Counted from the stretch's first letter, positions 19,276-27,779 are shown. The stretch: 64,000 bases of DNA from Akkermansiaceae bacterium UBA2381 (GCA_002344215.1 DDSV01000048.1:71750-135749); one strand, 5' to 3'. Translations and numbers: made by a program. The notes: generated by a model not told the origin, from the sequence alone.

Positions 19276-20433
19276 TCACTTCCGCGGCGCAAAGGTCAAG
19301 GGTGTCTCCGGGGTCTCTTTCGGCAGCCGTCCCTGGGCTTCATTCAACTTCACCGTATCCAGCCTCGGCAGCACATGCTTCGCGAACAACTCACATTCGT
19401 CGAGATGCGGATATCCCGAGAGAATAAAAGCACGAATCCCGAGATCGATGTATCGCTGAAGTTTTTCGTAAACCTGATCGGGATCGCCGACGATGGCGCT
19501 TCCGCATCCGGACCTTGCCAGACCAACGCCACTCCAGAGATGTGGTTCCAGGTAAAGATCGCTGCTCTGCGCCCGCAGTTCATCCTGCCGCATCACTCCG
19601 AGACTTTTGCTGTCCATGCTGCGGTCTTTGATCTCCTGACCCTTTGTCGCATCCAGCTTTGAAATGAGCCGGTCGGCCGCAGCCCTCGCTTCCGCCTCGG
19701 TCTCCCTGACAATGACGTGACTGCGGAATCCGAAGTCGATCTTCCTCCCGTAGGCCGCCGCCTTTTCCGACATCCCCTTCATCGTTTCGGCAATGCGGTC
19801 CTCGGTTTCAGGCCACATCAGGAAGACATCGCAGTGCTTCGCGCAGAGGTCCTGCGCCGCCGGGGAGATGCCTCCGAAGTACATGAGCGGACCTCCGTTC
19901 TGCTGATAGGGTCTTGCCGCATCGGTGTTCGTAAGACTGATCTGGTAGAACTCTCCTTTGAATTCATAGGGCCCCTCCGCCGCCCACATTCCCTGGAGAA
20001 TCTGGATGATCTCGCTGCTGCGGGCGTAACGAACCTCGTTGCTCTCCTTCGTCCCCGGCATGTCCGAGGAAATGATGTTGATACAAAGACGCCCCTTCGC
20101 GATGTGATCGACCGTCGCGAGAGCCCGACCGAGCATGGGAGGCCAGACCTCCCCCATGCGCAGGGCGACCAGCTGGTTCATCTGCGATAACTGCGGCGCC
20201 ATCGCCGCGGAGAAGGCGAGCGCATCCTGGCCCACGATCCAGCCCGAGGGAAGGAGGATATTCTGATACCCCAGTCGATCAGACATCCTGACAATATCAC
20301 CACAGTGTTCGTAGCTGCTTCGCAGTCTACCGTCAGGCACGCCGAGAAATTCATAATCGTCGCCACACAGCGCCGAGAACCACGCCACTTCGACTTTCCG
20401 TTCGGGGCTGCGGATGGAGATCGGAGGAATCAT
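19276..20433 (-). CDS. LLM-class flavin-dependent monooxygenase, alkanesulfonate monooxygenase-like
   Basis: A 385-residue luciferase-like (bacterial luciferase/SsuD) TIM-barrel enzyme using reduced FMN. Diagnostic segments are VEVAWFSALCGDDY, LGYQNILLPSGW, ALRMGEVWPPMLGRALATVDHIAKGRL-type barrel strands, the NIISSDMPG loop, the YFGGISPAAQDL block and a C-terminal RSGCGSAIVGDPDQV that resembles SsuD. Length matches SsuD (about 380). It sits 46 bp downstream of an FMN reductase gene on the same strand, the usual two-component pairing in which the reductase supplies FMNH2. Likely role: oxidative desulfonation or another oxygenation of a small organic compound. No Ssu ABC transporter is nearby; an MFS gene lies across the divergent promoter instead. 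Confidence 0.87.
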   Translation of the reverse strand: MIPPISIRSPERKVEVAWFSALCGDDYEFLGVPDGRLRSSYEHCGDIVRMSDRLGYQNILLPSGWIVGQDALAFSAAMAPQLSQMNQLVALRMGEVWPPMLGRALATVDHIAKGRLCINIISSDMPGTKESNEVRYARSSEIIQILQGMWAAEGPYEFKGEFYQISLTNTDAARPYQQNGGPLMYFGGISPAAQDLCAKHCDVFLMWPETEDRIAETMKGMSEKAAAYGRKIDFGFRSHVIVRETEAEARAAADRLISKLDATKGQEIKDRSMDSKSLGVMRQDELRAQSSDLYLEPHLWSGVGLARSGCGSAIVGDPDQVYEKLQRYIDLGIRAFILSGYPHLDECELFAKHVLPRLDTVKLNEAQGRLPKETPETPLTFAPRK

Positions 20434-20479
20434 CGTTATTGGAGTGCAGGCTTCAGCCTGATGGTTCAGCAGGGGTAGC

Positions 20480-21034
20480 TCAAGTCTCTCGTGGAAAGCT
20501 CGCGATCTTTGCCGCCGCCTCCGATAGCACGGGAATTTCTCTTGTGAGAAAGCGCAGTCTTTTCAAGATCCCGCTCCCTTCGGGCAGAACCTCACCGCCT
20601 TCATAATCCGCCCGCGTCACATAGACAAAGCGAGGTGAAACCAGACAGCGGTAGTCCACCGAAAGGCTGTTCAGGAATGCGAGCGGAGACAAGAAACTGC
20701 GATCCGCGCCCGCCTGACAAACCAGCCCGACCGCTTTTCCCTCCCAACTGCGACCGGTGAGTTCGATCAGATTTTTGGCGGCCGAATTGAGGTCGTAGTT
20801 ATACACCGGCGAAACCAGCAGGATGGCATCTGCCCCGGCGAGCTCGGCGGTGAGGGAAATAGTCTTCTCATCCTTGTAACAGAGATACCCGTCGCAGAGA
20901 GGGAGGTTCAGATCAGAGAGATGAAATACCGCCGTTTCCAGTCCGTCGCCGATAAGGAAAGAGGAGAGAGTATCAGCGAGATAGGCCAGCTTGCCCGCGG
21001 GGGCGAGGTTTGTATTGATGATCGCGATTTTCAT
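20480..21034 (-). CDS. NADPH-dependent FMN reductase (SsuE-like)
   Basis: A 184-residue flavodoxin-like reductase. The start at 21034 gives the canonical first strand MKIAIINTNLAPAGKL; the open frame to 21091 is an extension through the upstream palindrome and is not favoured. Blocks LLVSPVYNYDLNSAAKNLIEL and WEGKAVGLVCQAGADRS match the NADPH-dependent FMN reductase family (PF03358), with P-V-Y-N in the FMN-binding loop. It presumably reduces FMN for the adjacent LLM monooxygenase. It is the first gene of the minus-strand operon reductase-monooxygenase(-esterase). A perfect 17-bp palindrome lies 11 bp upstream of its start, overlapping where a ribosome-binding site would be. Confidence 0.87.
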   Translation of the reverse strand: MKIAIINTNLAPAGKLAYLADTLSSFLIGDGLETAVFHLSDLNLPLCDGYLCYKDEKTISLTAELAGADAILLVSPVYNYDLNSAAKNLIELTGRSWEGKAVGLVCQAGADRSFLSPLAFLNSLSVDYRCLVSPRFVYVTRADYEGGEVLPEGSGILKRLRFLTREIPVLSEAAAKIASFPRET

Positions 21035-21045
21035 TTCGACTGATT

Positions 21046-21062
21046 CCAAGTCCGGGACTTGG
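21046..21062. promoter_or_regulatory. Perfect 17-bp palindrome in divergent FMN-reductase/MFS promoter
   Basis: CCAAGTCC-G-GGACTTGG, two perfect 8-bp arms around one base, located 12-28 bp upstream of the FMN reductase start. A second 10-bp palindrome, TTCAATTGAA, lies at 21077-21086. Candidate operator for the divergent pair, or a 5'-UTR hairpin. The ROK regulator at 22549 is a possible but unproven binder. Confidence 0.5.
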
Positions 21063-21188
21063 CAATATGAATTAATTTCAATTGAACCCAAATGATTTTT
21101 ATTGTTTCCATTCAGGAAAAGTCCTGACCAAATAGGGATTGTTCACCCCTTAAACCCGCTTAGCCCTTCCTTCCACTTTCCATTCACG

Positions 21189-22478
21189 ATGTCAGCCAAC
21201 CCGCTTGATTCCTCCGCCCCCTGGTATCGCGGTATCACCCGTTACGAATGGCTCGTCCTCGTCATCGCCTCGGCAGGCTGGATCTTCGATGTTTACGAAG
21301 GGCAGATCTTTAATCTGACGCGGAACAACATGCTCGGGGACATCCTCGGGCAGGCCCCGGGGAGCGACGAGGTCAAAAAATACGGCGACTGGTTTCTCGG
21401 CGTCTTTCTCCTCGGCGGGACCTTCGGAGGCCTTCTCTTCGGCACCCTCGCGGATCGCTACGGCCGGAGTTCCATCATGATCGTGACGATCCTGATGTAC
21501 TCCGTTTTCTCAGGTCTCACCTATTTTGCCTCCGAACTCTGGCATGTCACGGCCTTGCGATTTCTGGTCGCCATGGGGGTCGGGGGTGAATGGGCGGTGG
21601 CGGCCGCGCTCGTCTCAGAAGTCTTCCCCAAGCGGGCCCGCGCCCACGCCTCCAGCATCTTTCACGCCTCCTCCGTAATCGGAACCTCGCTCGCCTCTCT
21701 GGCGGCGATCTGGGTGGGTGCGAATTGGGAGTATGCCTATCTCATCGGGGTGATTCCCGCTCTCCTCATCGTCTGGGTGAGGATCGTGGTGAAGGAGCCG
21801 GAAAAGTGGAAGCGGGCACGCGAGGAGGCAAAAGCGGGCAATGGAAAAGTCGGCAGCTTTCGCGAGCTTCTTACCGTCTCCCCGTGGAGAGGTCATGCTC
21901 TCGGAGCGATGGCTCTCGCAGCCGTAGGACTCGGCACTTTCTGGGCGGTGACGGTGGCGGGACAGGATCTCGCGCGTGAGATGTTGATCTCCGAGGGAGC
22001 CACTCCCGAGGAAGCCGCTCAGAAATCGAAATTCGCCTACGGTATCGTCCAAACCTTCGGCGGTGGACTCGGGCTCGTACTATTCGGTCCCATCAGCGCG
22101 CGTCTTGGACGGAAAAAAACCTTCATCCTTTTCCACGTCGCCGCACTTCTCATTACCCTCGTGACCTGCTTTGTTCCGACGAGTTATTCGACCCTGCTGA
22201 TTCTCTTGCCGGTCTTCGGATTCTTTACCCTCGGAATGCACGCGGGCTACGCCGTCTACTTCCCCGAACTTTTCCCGGACCGCCTCCGTGCCACCGGAAT
22301 GAGCTGGGGTTTCAACGGAGGCCGACTGCTCGCGGCCTCGCTTCTCATTCTTTCCGGAAAAATGAAAGCCGTCATGGATCTGAATCTCGCGATTGCCTGG
22401 CTGGGTGGATTCTTTCTCCTCGGCGTTCTTGTGATTCTCTTCCTTCCTGAGACAAATGACAGAGATCTACCCGCTTGA
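21189..22478 (+). CDS. MFS transporter (sugar/organic-acid symporter type)
   Basis: A 429-residue, about 12-helix major facilitator. I use the ATG at 21189 (MSANPLDSSAPWYRGITRYEW), since the longer frame from 21102 overlaps the likely promoter. The MFS motif A GTLADRYGRSSIMI follows helix 2, and RFLVAMGVGGEWAVAAALVSE in helices 4-5 is typical of the aromatic-acid/sialate/metabolite:H+ symporter branch. GFFTLGMHAGYAVYFPELFPDRLRATGMSWGF marks the C-terminal half. It faces the FMN-reductase/monooxygenase operon across a 154-bp palindrome-containing region and is followed by a ROK regulator, so it may import that operon's substrate; this is context inference. Confidence 0.88.
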   Translation: MSANPLDSSAPWYRGITRYEWLVLVIASAGWIFDVYEGQIFNLTRNNMLGDILGQAPGSDEVKKYGDWFLGVFLLGGTFGGLLFGTLADRYGRSSIMIVTILMYSVFSGLTYFASELWHVTALRFLVAMGVGGEWAVAAALVSEVFPKRARAHASSIFHASSVIGTSLASLAAIWVGANWEYAYLIGVIPALLIVWVRIVVKEPEKWKRAREEAKAGNGKVGSFRELLTVSPWRGHALGAMALAAVGLGTFWAVTVAGQDLAREMLISEGATPEEAAQKSKFAYGIVQTFGGGLGLVLFGPISARLGRKKTFILFHVAALLITLVTCFVPTSYSTLLILLPVFGFFTLGMHAGYAVYFPELFPDRLRATGMSWGFNGGRLLAASLLILSGKMKAVMDLNLAIAWLGGFFLLGVLVILFLPETNDRDLPA

Positions 22479-22548
22479 AGTAAGGGATTTTCCGTGTTGT
22501 TTTTCCTAACGCTGGTCCGGAATCGCGTTACAGTGACCGGTATCATTT

Positions 22549-23664
22549 ATGGATCCGGCTACTCTCGAATATCTTATTGTCAGGGAAATCCGCAAGGCCA
22601 GGGAGATATCCCGGAAGGACCTCGCCGAGCTCCTCGACATTGCAAAATCGACCGCGGGGCGGCGCATCGACAGCATGATCGAGCGTGGAATTGTCACGGA
22701 GATCGGCATAGAGAACCGTAAGGAAGTCGGGCGTCCGCGGCGCTTTCTTGCCCTTCGCGGGGATTTCGGGGGATTCATCGGTTTGGATTTTGATGCCCGC
22801 AATCTTTTCGCCGTTTTCATCGACTTTGCGCAGACGACGATCGAGCAGAGAAAAATCCGTTTGAGTGCCAAGCCGACGGCGGAGGAAGTGCTTACGCATT
22901 TCCGAAGTTTGATCAGGGAGTTTACCGCAAACCGCGACGGGCTGCCGATCCGTGGAATCGGGATCGGCGTGCCGGGACATCTTCATCGCGAGGCGCGGAC
23001 CGGGCTCCACTACGAGTTTATCGACGACTGGAAGGATGTCGACCTGCTCAAGGAACTCGATCTTACCCCCGATCTTCTCCAGATTGAAAACAACACCAGA
23101 GCCATTGCCCTGGGCGAATACTGGCTCGGCCCGCACAGCGCCGCAAAGCATCTTGTTTGTATCAGTGTCAGGACTGGAATCTCCTCAGCGGTGATAGCCA
23201 ATGGAGAAATTGTTTCGGGCCGGAATGAAAAGGCGGGCGAGATTCGCGGATGGATGGTTCCGACCGGGGATCGCGAGACACCCTCATCCCATTGCATCGA
23301 AAAGGTGGGCACGATCAGGGCTGTCACGAACGGTTCCGGGATCACCGATGAAAGCTGGCAGGAGTTTCTGAAAAGTTGCCGCGAGGGCGACGCGGAGGCA
23401 CTCAACCTCCTCACTAAACTCGCCGGCATGCACGGCGATATCGCGGCACGCTTCGTTCAATTGCTCGATCCCGAAGTCATCTTCTTTTCGGGTCCTTTCA
23501 CGGAACTGGACGATATTTATCTCGACCGCGTCCGCGAAGCCACCACGACCGCACTAACAGGACACTATTTTGAGACACCCCCGATCCGCCGGGTCTCTCT
23601 GGGCGAGTTTGCCGGCGCTCAGGGTGCCGCCGCTCTCGCCGCATCGGAATCCCGTCAGCTTTAG
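22549..23664 (+). CDS. ROK-family transcriptional regulator lacking the usual zinc cluster
   Basis: A 371-residue protein: N-terminal winged helix-turn-helix (residues about 1-65, AREISRKDLAELLDIAKSTAGRRIDSM), then a ROK sugar-kinase-like domain (FIGLDFDARNLFAVFIDF, GIGIGVPGHLHREAR, IENNTRAIALGEYW). The ROK zinc motif (GE-I-G-H followed by a C-x-C-G-x2-G-C cluster) is not present: the site reads KAGEIRGWMVPTGD and only a lone Cys follows in SSHCIEK. The protein therefore may not fold or sense sugar as Mlc/NagC do. It lies 70 bp after the MFS gene on the same strand and probably controls that locus. Its stop overlaps the stop of the convergent DMT gene by 4 bp. Confidence 0.85.
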   Translation: MDPATLEYLIVREIRKAREISRKDLAELLDIAKSTAGRRIDSMIERGIVTEIGIENRKEVGRPRRFLALRGDFGGFIGLDFDARNLFAVFIDFAQTTIEQRKIRLSAKPTAEEVLTHFRSLIREFTANRDGLPIRGIGIGVPGHLHREARTGLHYEFIDDWKDVDLLKELDLTPDLLQIENNTRAIALGEYWLGPHSAAKHLVCISVRTGISSAVIANGEIVSGRNEKAGEIRGWMVPTGDRETPSSHCIEKVGTIRAVTNGSGITDESWQEFLKSCREGDAEALNLLTKLAGMHGDIAARFVQLLDPEVIFFSGPFTELDDIYLDRVREATTTALTGHYFETPPIRRVSLGEFAGAQGAAALAASESRQL

Positions 23665-24602
23665 TCATTGGGCACCTTCCGCGCTCTCAATCCCGCCACC
23701 GAGATCTGCCAGATCGAAAGGAGGATGAGGATGGCCCCGATCCACTGCAGGGGCCCGAATCTCTCGGTGAACAAGAGCCATCCTCCCAGCGTCGTCGAGA
23801 CAGGCCAGAGCATCTGGATCGTCGCTCCCGCAGTGACGGTAAGACAGCGATATCCCTCGTTCATCGCGAGCTGGCCGTAACCCGCCGCCGTAGCCGCGAG
23901 GAGGAGGAGCCCGATCTCGCGGACGCTCAGTTCAGACAACTCCGGCACGGCGAGGAACGCGATGGGCACGAGAATCCAGACGCACTGCGCGAGGTAGATC
24001 GTGCCGATGGAATACTCAAGCGAGAGCTGCCGCACGAGCACGACGGACCAGGCCGCCATGATCGCTCCGAAGAGGGCGAGGATTTCGTTAAAGCCTATCG
24101 TAAAACCCTCGCCTCCGGCACGGGGTCCGACGAGAAGAACAATCCCGACAAAGGAAGCCGCGAGCCAGAGGAAGCGCTTCGCGGTGAGCTTTTCCCCGAG
24201 CGAAAGCATCGCGATGATGGAGGCAAAAATGACGTAGGTATTGCAGATCAGCGTGGCCTTTCCCGCACCGAGCGTGGGCACGGTCCAATAGTAGGCGGCC
24301 GTCCCGAGGAGACCCGAGAGTCCGCGCAGGACAAGCGAGCGATCACGGAAGACCGGTTTGATCAGGGTCGGGCGCTTCCCGCGAAAAAAGACAAGGACGA
24401 TGATGATACCCACCGCCGCCCGAAAGAGCAGCGGCATGTCGGGCGAAATGCGATGCTCGCCCTCGCCGATGTATCGAAGGAGCAGTGTGTTCACCGTGAA
24501 AGCCATGACCGAGAGGATCATCACGATAATCCCGCGCCGGGCCGAGGCGGCGGCCGGCTGGAAAGGGAGGACGGGTGAGGGAGCTGATTCCGTGGTTTTC
24601 AT
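23661..24602 (-). CDS. EamA/DMT-superfamily permease
   Basis: A 313-residue, ten-helix drug/metabolite transporter with two EamA repeats (first about residues 25-155, second about 165-300). Recognisable are MFRGK-type cytoplasmic turns, GLLGTAAYYWTVPTLGAGKATLI in the first repeat, and ATIQMLWPVSTTLGGWLLFTERFGPLQWIGAILI at the end of the second, a common EamA signature. It is likely an exporter or importer of a small metabolite. The start ATG at 24602 lies only 8 bp after the T-run of a strong intrinsic-terminator-like hairpin on the same strand, suggesting that expression is attenuated or that the mRNA starts very close to the gene. It converges on, and overlaps by 4 bp, the ROK gene. Confidence 0.88.
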   Translation of the reverse strand: MKTTESAPSPVLPFQPAAASARRGIIVMILSVMAFTVNTLLLRYIGEGEHRISPDMPLLFRAAVGIIIVLVFFRGKRPTLIKPVFRDRSLVLRGLSGLLGTAAYYWTVPTLGAGKATLICNTYVIFASIIAMLSLGEKLTAKRFLWLAASFVGIVLLVGPRAGGEGFTIGFNEILALFGAIMAAWSVVLVRQLSLEYSIGTIYLAQCVWILVPIAFLAVPELSELSVREIGLLLLAATAAGYGQLAMNEGYRCLTVTAGATIQMLWPVSTTLGGWLLFTERFGPLQWIGAILILLSIWQISVAGLRARKVPND

Positions 24603-24610
24603 GTCGATAC

Positions 24611-24639
24611 AAAAAAGGCCTCAAGGGGTCCTTGAGGCC
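24611..24639 (-). terminator. Intrinsic terminator immediately upstream of the DMT gene
   Basis: Read on the minus strand: a perfect 10-bp stem GGCCTCAAGG/CCTTGAGGCC with a 3-nt loop followed directly by six T. It ends 8 bp before the DMT start codon and 258 bp after the upstream same-strand stop, so it is placed as an attenuator in the leader rather than as an ordinary gene-end terminator. Confidence 0.75.
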
Positions 24640-24706
24640 GGATCGGGAAAACGCGGAAGAAAGAAAATCAGAAGAGCGTTTACGATGAATCAAACCTCGG
24701 GACCGG

Positions 24707-24790
24707 TCATTGCCGGAGCCAAATTCGGCACGCGGCCGCGACGACGGCGTCGATGCGGTGTGCTGGTTTGGACTTGAGGGTGAGGGTCAT
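24707..24790 (-). other. Possible leader ORF, 27 codons, before the attenuator-like hairpin
   Basis: An ATG at 24790 opens 27 codons (MTLTLKSKPAHRID, ending ...CRIWLRQ) and stops 67 bp before the terminator stem. There is no Shine-Dalgarno match and no run of one amino acid, only a Trp-Leu-Arg cluster just before the stop. It is listed because of its placement; it could be chance. Confidence 0.2.
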
Positions 24791-24896
24791 CGGAGGATTT
24801 GTAGAGCAGTTTTATCCCGAATCACAAAAAGCGCAAGATGAACGTTTCTCTTTAGAAAACTCCACTGTCTGAGGAACTCAGAAGGAGATTGGCTCT

Positions 24897-25430
24897 TTAG
24901 CGATTCAATAAGGGAAGGAGAAACTCCACCAGGGCCGTGGTCGGAGAGGCAATCAAACCAACGATAAAACTGAGATAACTGTATCGCAGGTACTTGTATT
25001 TCTTCCGCTGCTGCACCACTCCCATCGAATAGATGTCGCGAAGCAGCGCGCGAAAAATATCACTGTCTTTGTGGAGTATTTCCATCACCTCGTCTTCAAA
25101 CTCTTCGTACCTCATCCGGGCAAAGACGCCGAAGAAGAGAACATTTCTCACGTCGGTCCGCCCCCGATGTGAATTGGATCTTGGGATCAGTGAAAGGGCG
25201 GAAAAAAACGCCGTCAACAACACCGAGACAGCCATGGCAATCGCCGCGGATTTCGCCGCTCCGGTGCTCGCCCACGCTCCCAGAATCGTCAGCGAGACAA
25301 AGGAGGCCCCGAGAAGCACCCCGGCTTTGTTATCAGCCATCGCGCTAAGCTGAACATGGTGCTGCTGAATGGTTCGGAGCAAATAGATCGCGCTGTGCGA
25401 TGTCTCCCGCTCCTCGATTTCATGTTCCAT
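24897..25430 (-). CDS. DUF5706 / PycTM-like membrane protein (orphan Pycsar-type effector)
   Basis: A 177-residue membrane protein. The open frame reaches a TTG at 25448, but the ATG at 25430 is preferred. The diagnostic segment LSAMADNKAGVLLGAS (residues about 28-43), with D-N-K-A directly before the first membrane helix, is the hallmark of DUF5706, assigned to transmembrane effectors of Pycsar anti-phage systems. Predicted helices lie at about 38-58, 62-82 and 150-173, with a charged cytosolic stretch between (FARMRYEEFEDEVMEIL). In Pycsar, a uridylate or cytidylate cyclase normally sits next to the effector; none of the genes here looks like a nucleotide cyclase. It may be an orphan effector, a degenerate system, or a housekeeping relative. 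Confidence 0.75.
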   Translation of the reverse strand: MEHEIEERETSHSAIYLLRTIQQHHVQLSAMADNKAGVLLGASFVSLTILGAWASTGAAKSAAIAMAVSVLLTAFFSALSLIPRSNSHRGRTDVRNVLFFGVFARMRYEEFEDEVMEILHKDSDIFRALLRDIYSMGVVQQRKKYKYLRYSYLSFIVGLIASPTTALVEFLLPLLNR

Positions 25431-25609
25431 AGGCGTCGTTGCTGACAAGCTATCGATTCATGCCCGACCATTCACATGTTACAATTCAGACACAGGCTGA
25501 ATCTCCCCTCCACCGGGCCAAAGTCCGTTACCTTTCCCGGAGAGAGGAATGGCGAAAGGACGCCTTCGCGGCTTTGACGGACGTTTGGTCTTTTCACTAC
25601 TCTCGCCCC

Positions 25610-27685
25610 ATGACCCACGACTTCTCCGCCATCGCGACGCGCCGCGAACTTTTTCATCTCGCCGGAGGGATGAGCCTCGCGGGTCTGGGACTGCCGACCA
25701 CCATCCTGCACGCCCAAGAAGCTTCCAAGGCTGCGCCCGCGCTTGATCCCTTTCAGCGTTTTCCCCGAATGGTTCACGAATACTATGTGAACAAAGTCCG
25801 CAGTGTGGAGCAGCGGGCGATGGCGAGCAAGGCCGCCCTTTCCACCAAAGCGGAAGCCGAGACCTACATCACCGGCGTGCGTGAACGTATCGCGAAAACC
25901 TTTGCCCCCATGCCGGCGAAGAAGACCCCGCTCAACGCGAAGGTCACCGGCATCCTCGACCGCGACGGCTATACCGTGGAGAAAGTCATCTTCGAGAGCC
26001 GGCCGAAGTTTTACGTCACCGCCCACCTTTACCTGCCGAAAAATCGCTCCGGCAGAATCCCCGGTGTCGTCGGGAGCTGCGGGCATTCGGAAAACGGGAA
26101 AAATGCCGAGGCCTATCAAAGTTTCGCCCAGGGACTCGCCCGACTCGGCACGGCCTGTCTCATCTTCGACCCCATCGGACAGGGTGAACGCTCCCAATAT
26201 GTCGATCCTGCCGGAAAGCTGCTCATCAAAGGTACTACCACCGAGCACAATCACATCGGCAACCAGATGGAACTCATCGGTGAATTCCTCGGATCGTGGC
26301 GCGCCTGGGACGGAATCCGCGCACTCGACTACCTTCTCTCGCGGCCCGAGATCGATCCGCAGCATGTCGGCATCACCGGGAATTCGGGCGGCGGCACGAT
26401 GACAACCTGGCTCATCGGACTGGAGCGCCGCTGGACCATGGGTGCACCCGCGTGCTTTGTCTCGACCTGGCGCCGCGCGATGGAGAACGAACTGCCGCAG
26501 GACAACGAGCAGTGCCCGCCGCGCTCGCTCGCCTACGGCCTCGATCATGATGACTACCTCGCCGCGATGGCGCCGCGACCCATCATCATCCTCGCGAAAG
26601 AACAGGACTACTTCGACGCGCGCGGAGCCGAGGAATCCTTCGCCCGTCTCCGCCACCTCTACGGACTACTCTGCGCGGAGGACAAGATCCAGCTCCATAT
26701 CGGCCCGACCACGCACGGCTACACGCAGGAAAACCGCGAAGCGATGTATCGCTTTTTCAACAGCATCACCGGAGCCTCAGACGCCGCCGCCGAACCCGCC
26801 CTCACGATCGACGACGACGCCACCCTCTGGTGCACGCCGAAAGGCCAGGTCGGCCCCGACCTCGGATCGCGCACCGTTTTTCACTTCACGAAAGCGAAGG
26901 CGGAAAAATTGAAAGCCGCCCGCGAGACAAAGCCACTCGAACTAACAGAGCTAAAAAAGGCAGTGATCGATTCCCTCCGCATGCCCGAACGCGACCCGGC
27001 CGCGGCGCCGGACTACCGCATCATTCGCACTTACGGAGGCAAACGCGGCTACCCGCAGGATCACTGGATCAACTATTTCGTCGAGAGCGAACCGCGCACC
27101 GGCGCGATCTGCACCGTCCTCGGAAAGGAACCGCTTAATTCCCGCCCCGCTCTCGCCCCCGAAGGCGGCGGACGTGTCCTCCTCTGGATCGCGGATCGCT
27201 CCTCCGATGCCGAGCTGCGCGAGGATCCCGTCCTGCGCGAACTCGTCGCCGCTCAGGTCGAGGGCACTCTCATCCTCGCCTGCGATCCGCGCGGAGTCGG
27301 TGATTCGCTCCCCGGGACCGCCGGCAACCAGCCGCATAGCTACTACGGCGCAGACTACTTTTACTCAGCCTACGCCAACATGCTCGCCCGCCCCTATCTC
27401 GGCGGCAAGACCTACGACGTGCTCCGCACGATCGACTTCCTCGCCTCACGCGGCTGGACCGATATCCATCTCGCGAGCAAAGGTCTAGGCGTTCTCCCCG
27501 GCGGGCTCGCCGCCTTCCTCGATGACCGGGTTAAAAAGGTCACCCTGCACGAACCGCTCGAGAGCTGGCATTCCATCGCCACCACCGAGCACTATAAATG
27601 GCCCCTCTCCCACATGATCTTCGGCGTTCTCAGAACCTGGGACCTTCCCGACGTGTGGAAGGCACTCGATTCTAAGATGACCTGA
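25610..27685 (+). CDS. Exported double alpha/beta-hydrolase (acetyl-xylan-esterase-like)
   Basis: A 691-residue protein. The ATG at 25610 opens an export leader (ATRRELFHLAGGMSLAGLG) of Tat-like character; the open frame back to 25439 would overlap the divergent DUF5706 gene. The first hydrolase domain (about 90-430) has HLYLPKNRSGRIPGVV, CLIFDPIGQGERSQY, the nucleophile elbow G-N-S-G-G in GITGNSGGGTMTTW and a late histidine in GPTTHGYTQENREAMY, matching dienelactone-hydrolase/acetyl-xylan-esterase relatives common in PVC bacteria. A second hydrolase-like domain (about 480-691) repeats the fold (LACDPRGVGDSLPG), but its elbow position reads ASKGLGVLPGG without an obvious nucleophile, so it may be non-catalytic. 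Likely secreted carbohydrate esterase; substrate unknown. Confidence 0.82.
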   Translation: MTHDFSAIATRRELFHLAGGMSLAGLGLPTTILHAQEASKAAPALDPFQRFPRMVHEYYVNKVRSVEQRAMASKAALSTKAEAETYITGVRERIAKTFAPMPAKKTPLNAKVTGILDRDGYTVEKVIFESRPKFYVTAHLYLPKNRSGRIPGVVGSCGHSENGKNAEAYQSFAQGLARLGTACLIFDPIGQGERSQYVDPAGKLLIKGTTTEHNHIGNQMELIGEFLGSWRAWDGIRALDYLLSRPEIDPQHVGITGNSGGGTMTTWLIGLERRWTMGAPACFVSTWRRAMENELPQDNEQCPPRSLAYGLDHDDYLAAMAPRPIIILAKEQDYFDARGAEESFARLRHLYGLLCAEDKIQLHIGPTTHGYTQENREAMYRFFNSITGASDAAAEPALTIDDDATLWCTPKGQVGPDLGSRTVFHFTKAKAEKLKAARETKPLELTELKKAVIDSLRMPERDPAAAPDYRIIRTYGGKRGYPQDHWINYFVESEPRTGAICTVLGKEPLNSRPALAPEGGGRVLLWIADRSSDAELREDPVLRELVAAQVEGTLILACDPRGVGDSLPGTAGNQPHSYYGADYFYSAYANMLARPYLGGKTYDVLRTIDFLASRGWTDIHLASKGLGVLPGGLAAFLDDRVKKVTLHEPLESWHSIATTEHYKWPLSHMIFGVLRTWDLPDVWKALDSKMT

Positions 27686-27779
27686 ATCCAGGGTTTAACT
27701 ATGGACAAAGTGGGAGCCCGATTCTTCTACTTTTTACTTTTCACCTTCCCACCTTTTACCGGGCACCGCCCTCCCCCCC

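Noticed and set aside
24897..25430. Complete Pycsar system
   Set aside because: Only the effector-like gene is present; neighbours are a DMT permease and hydrolases, with no nucleotide cyclase.
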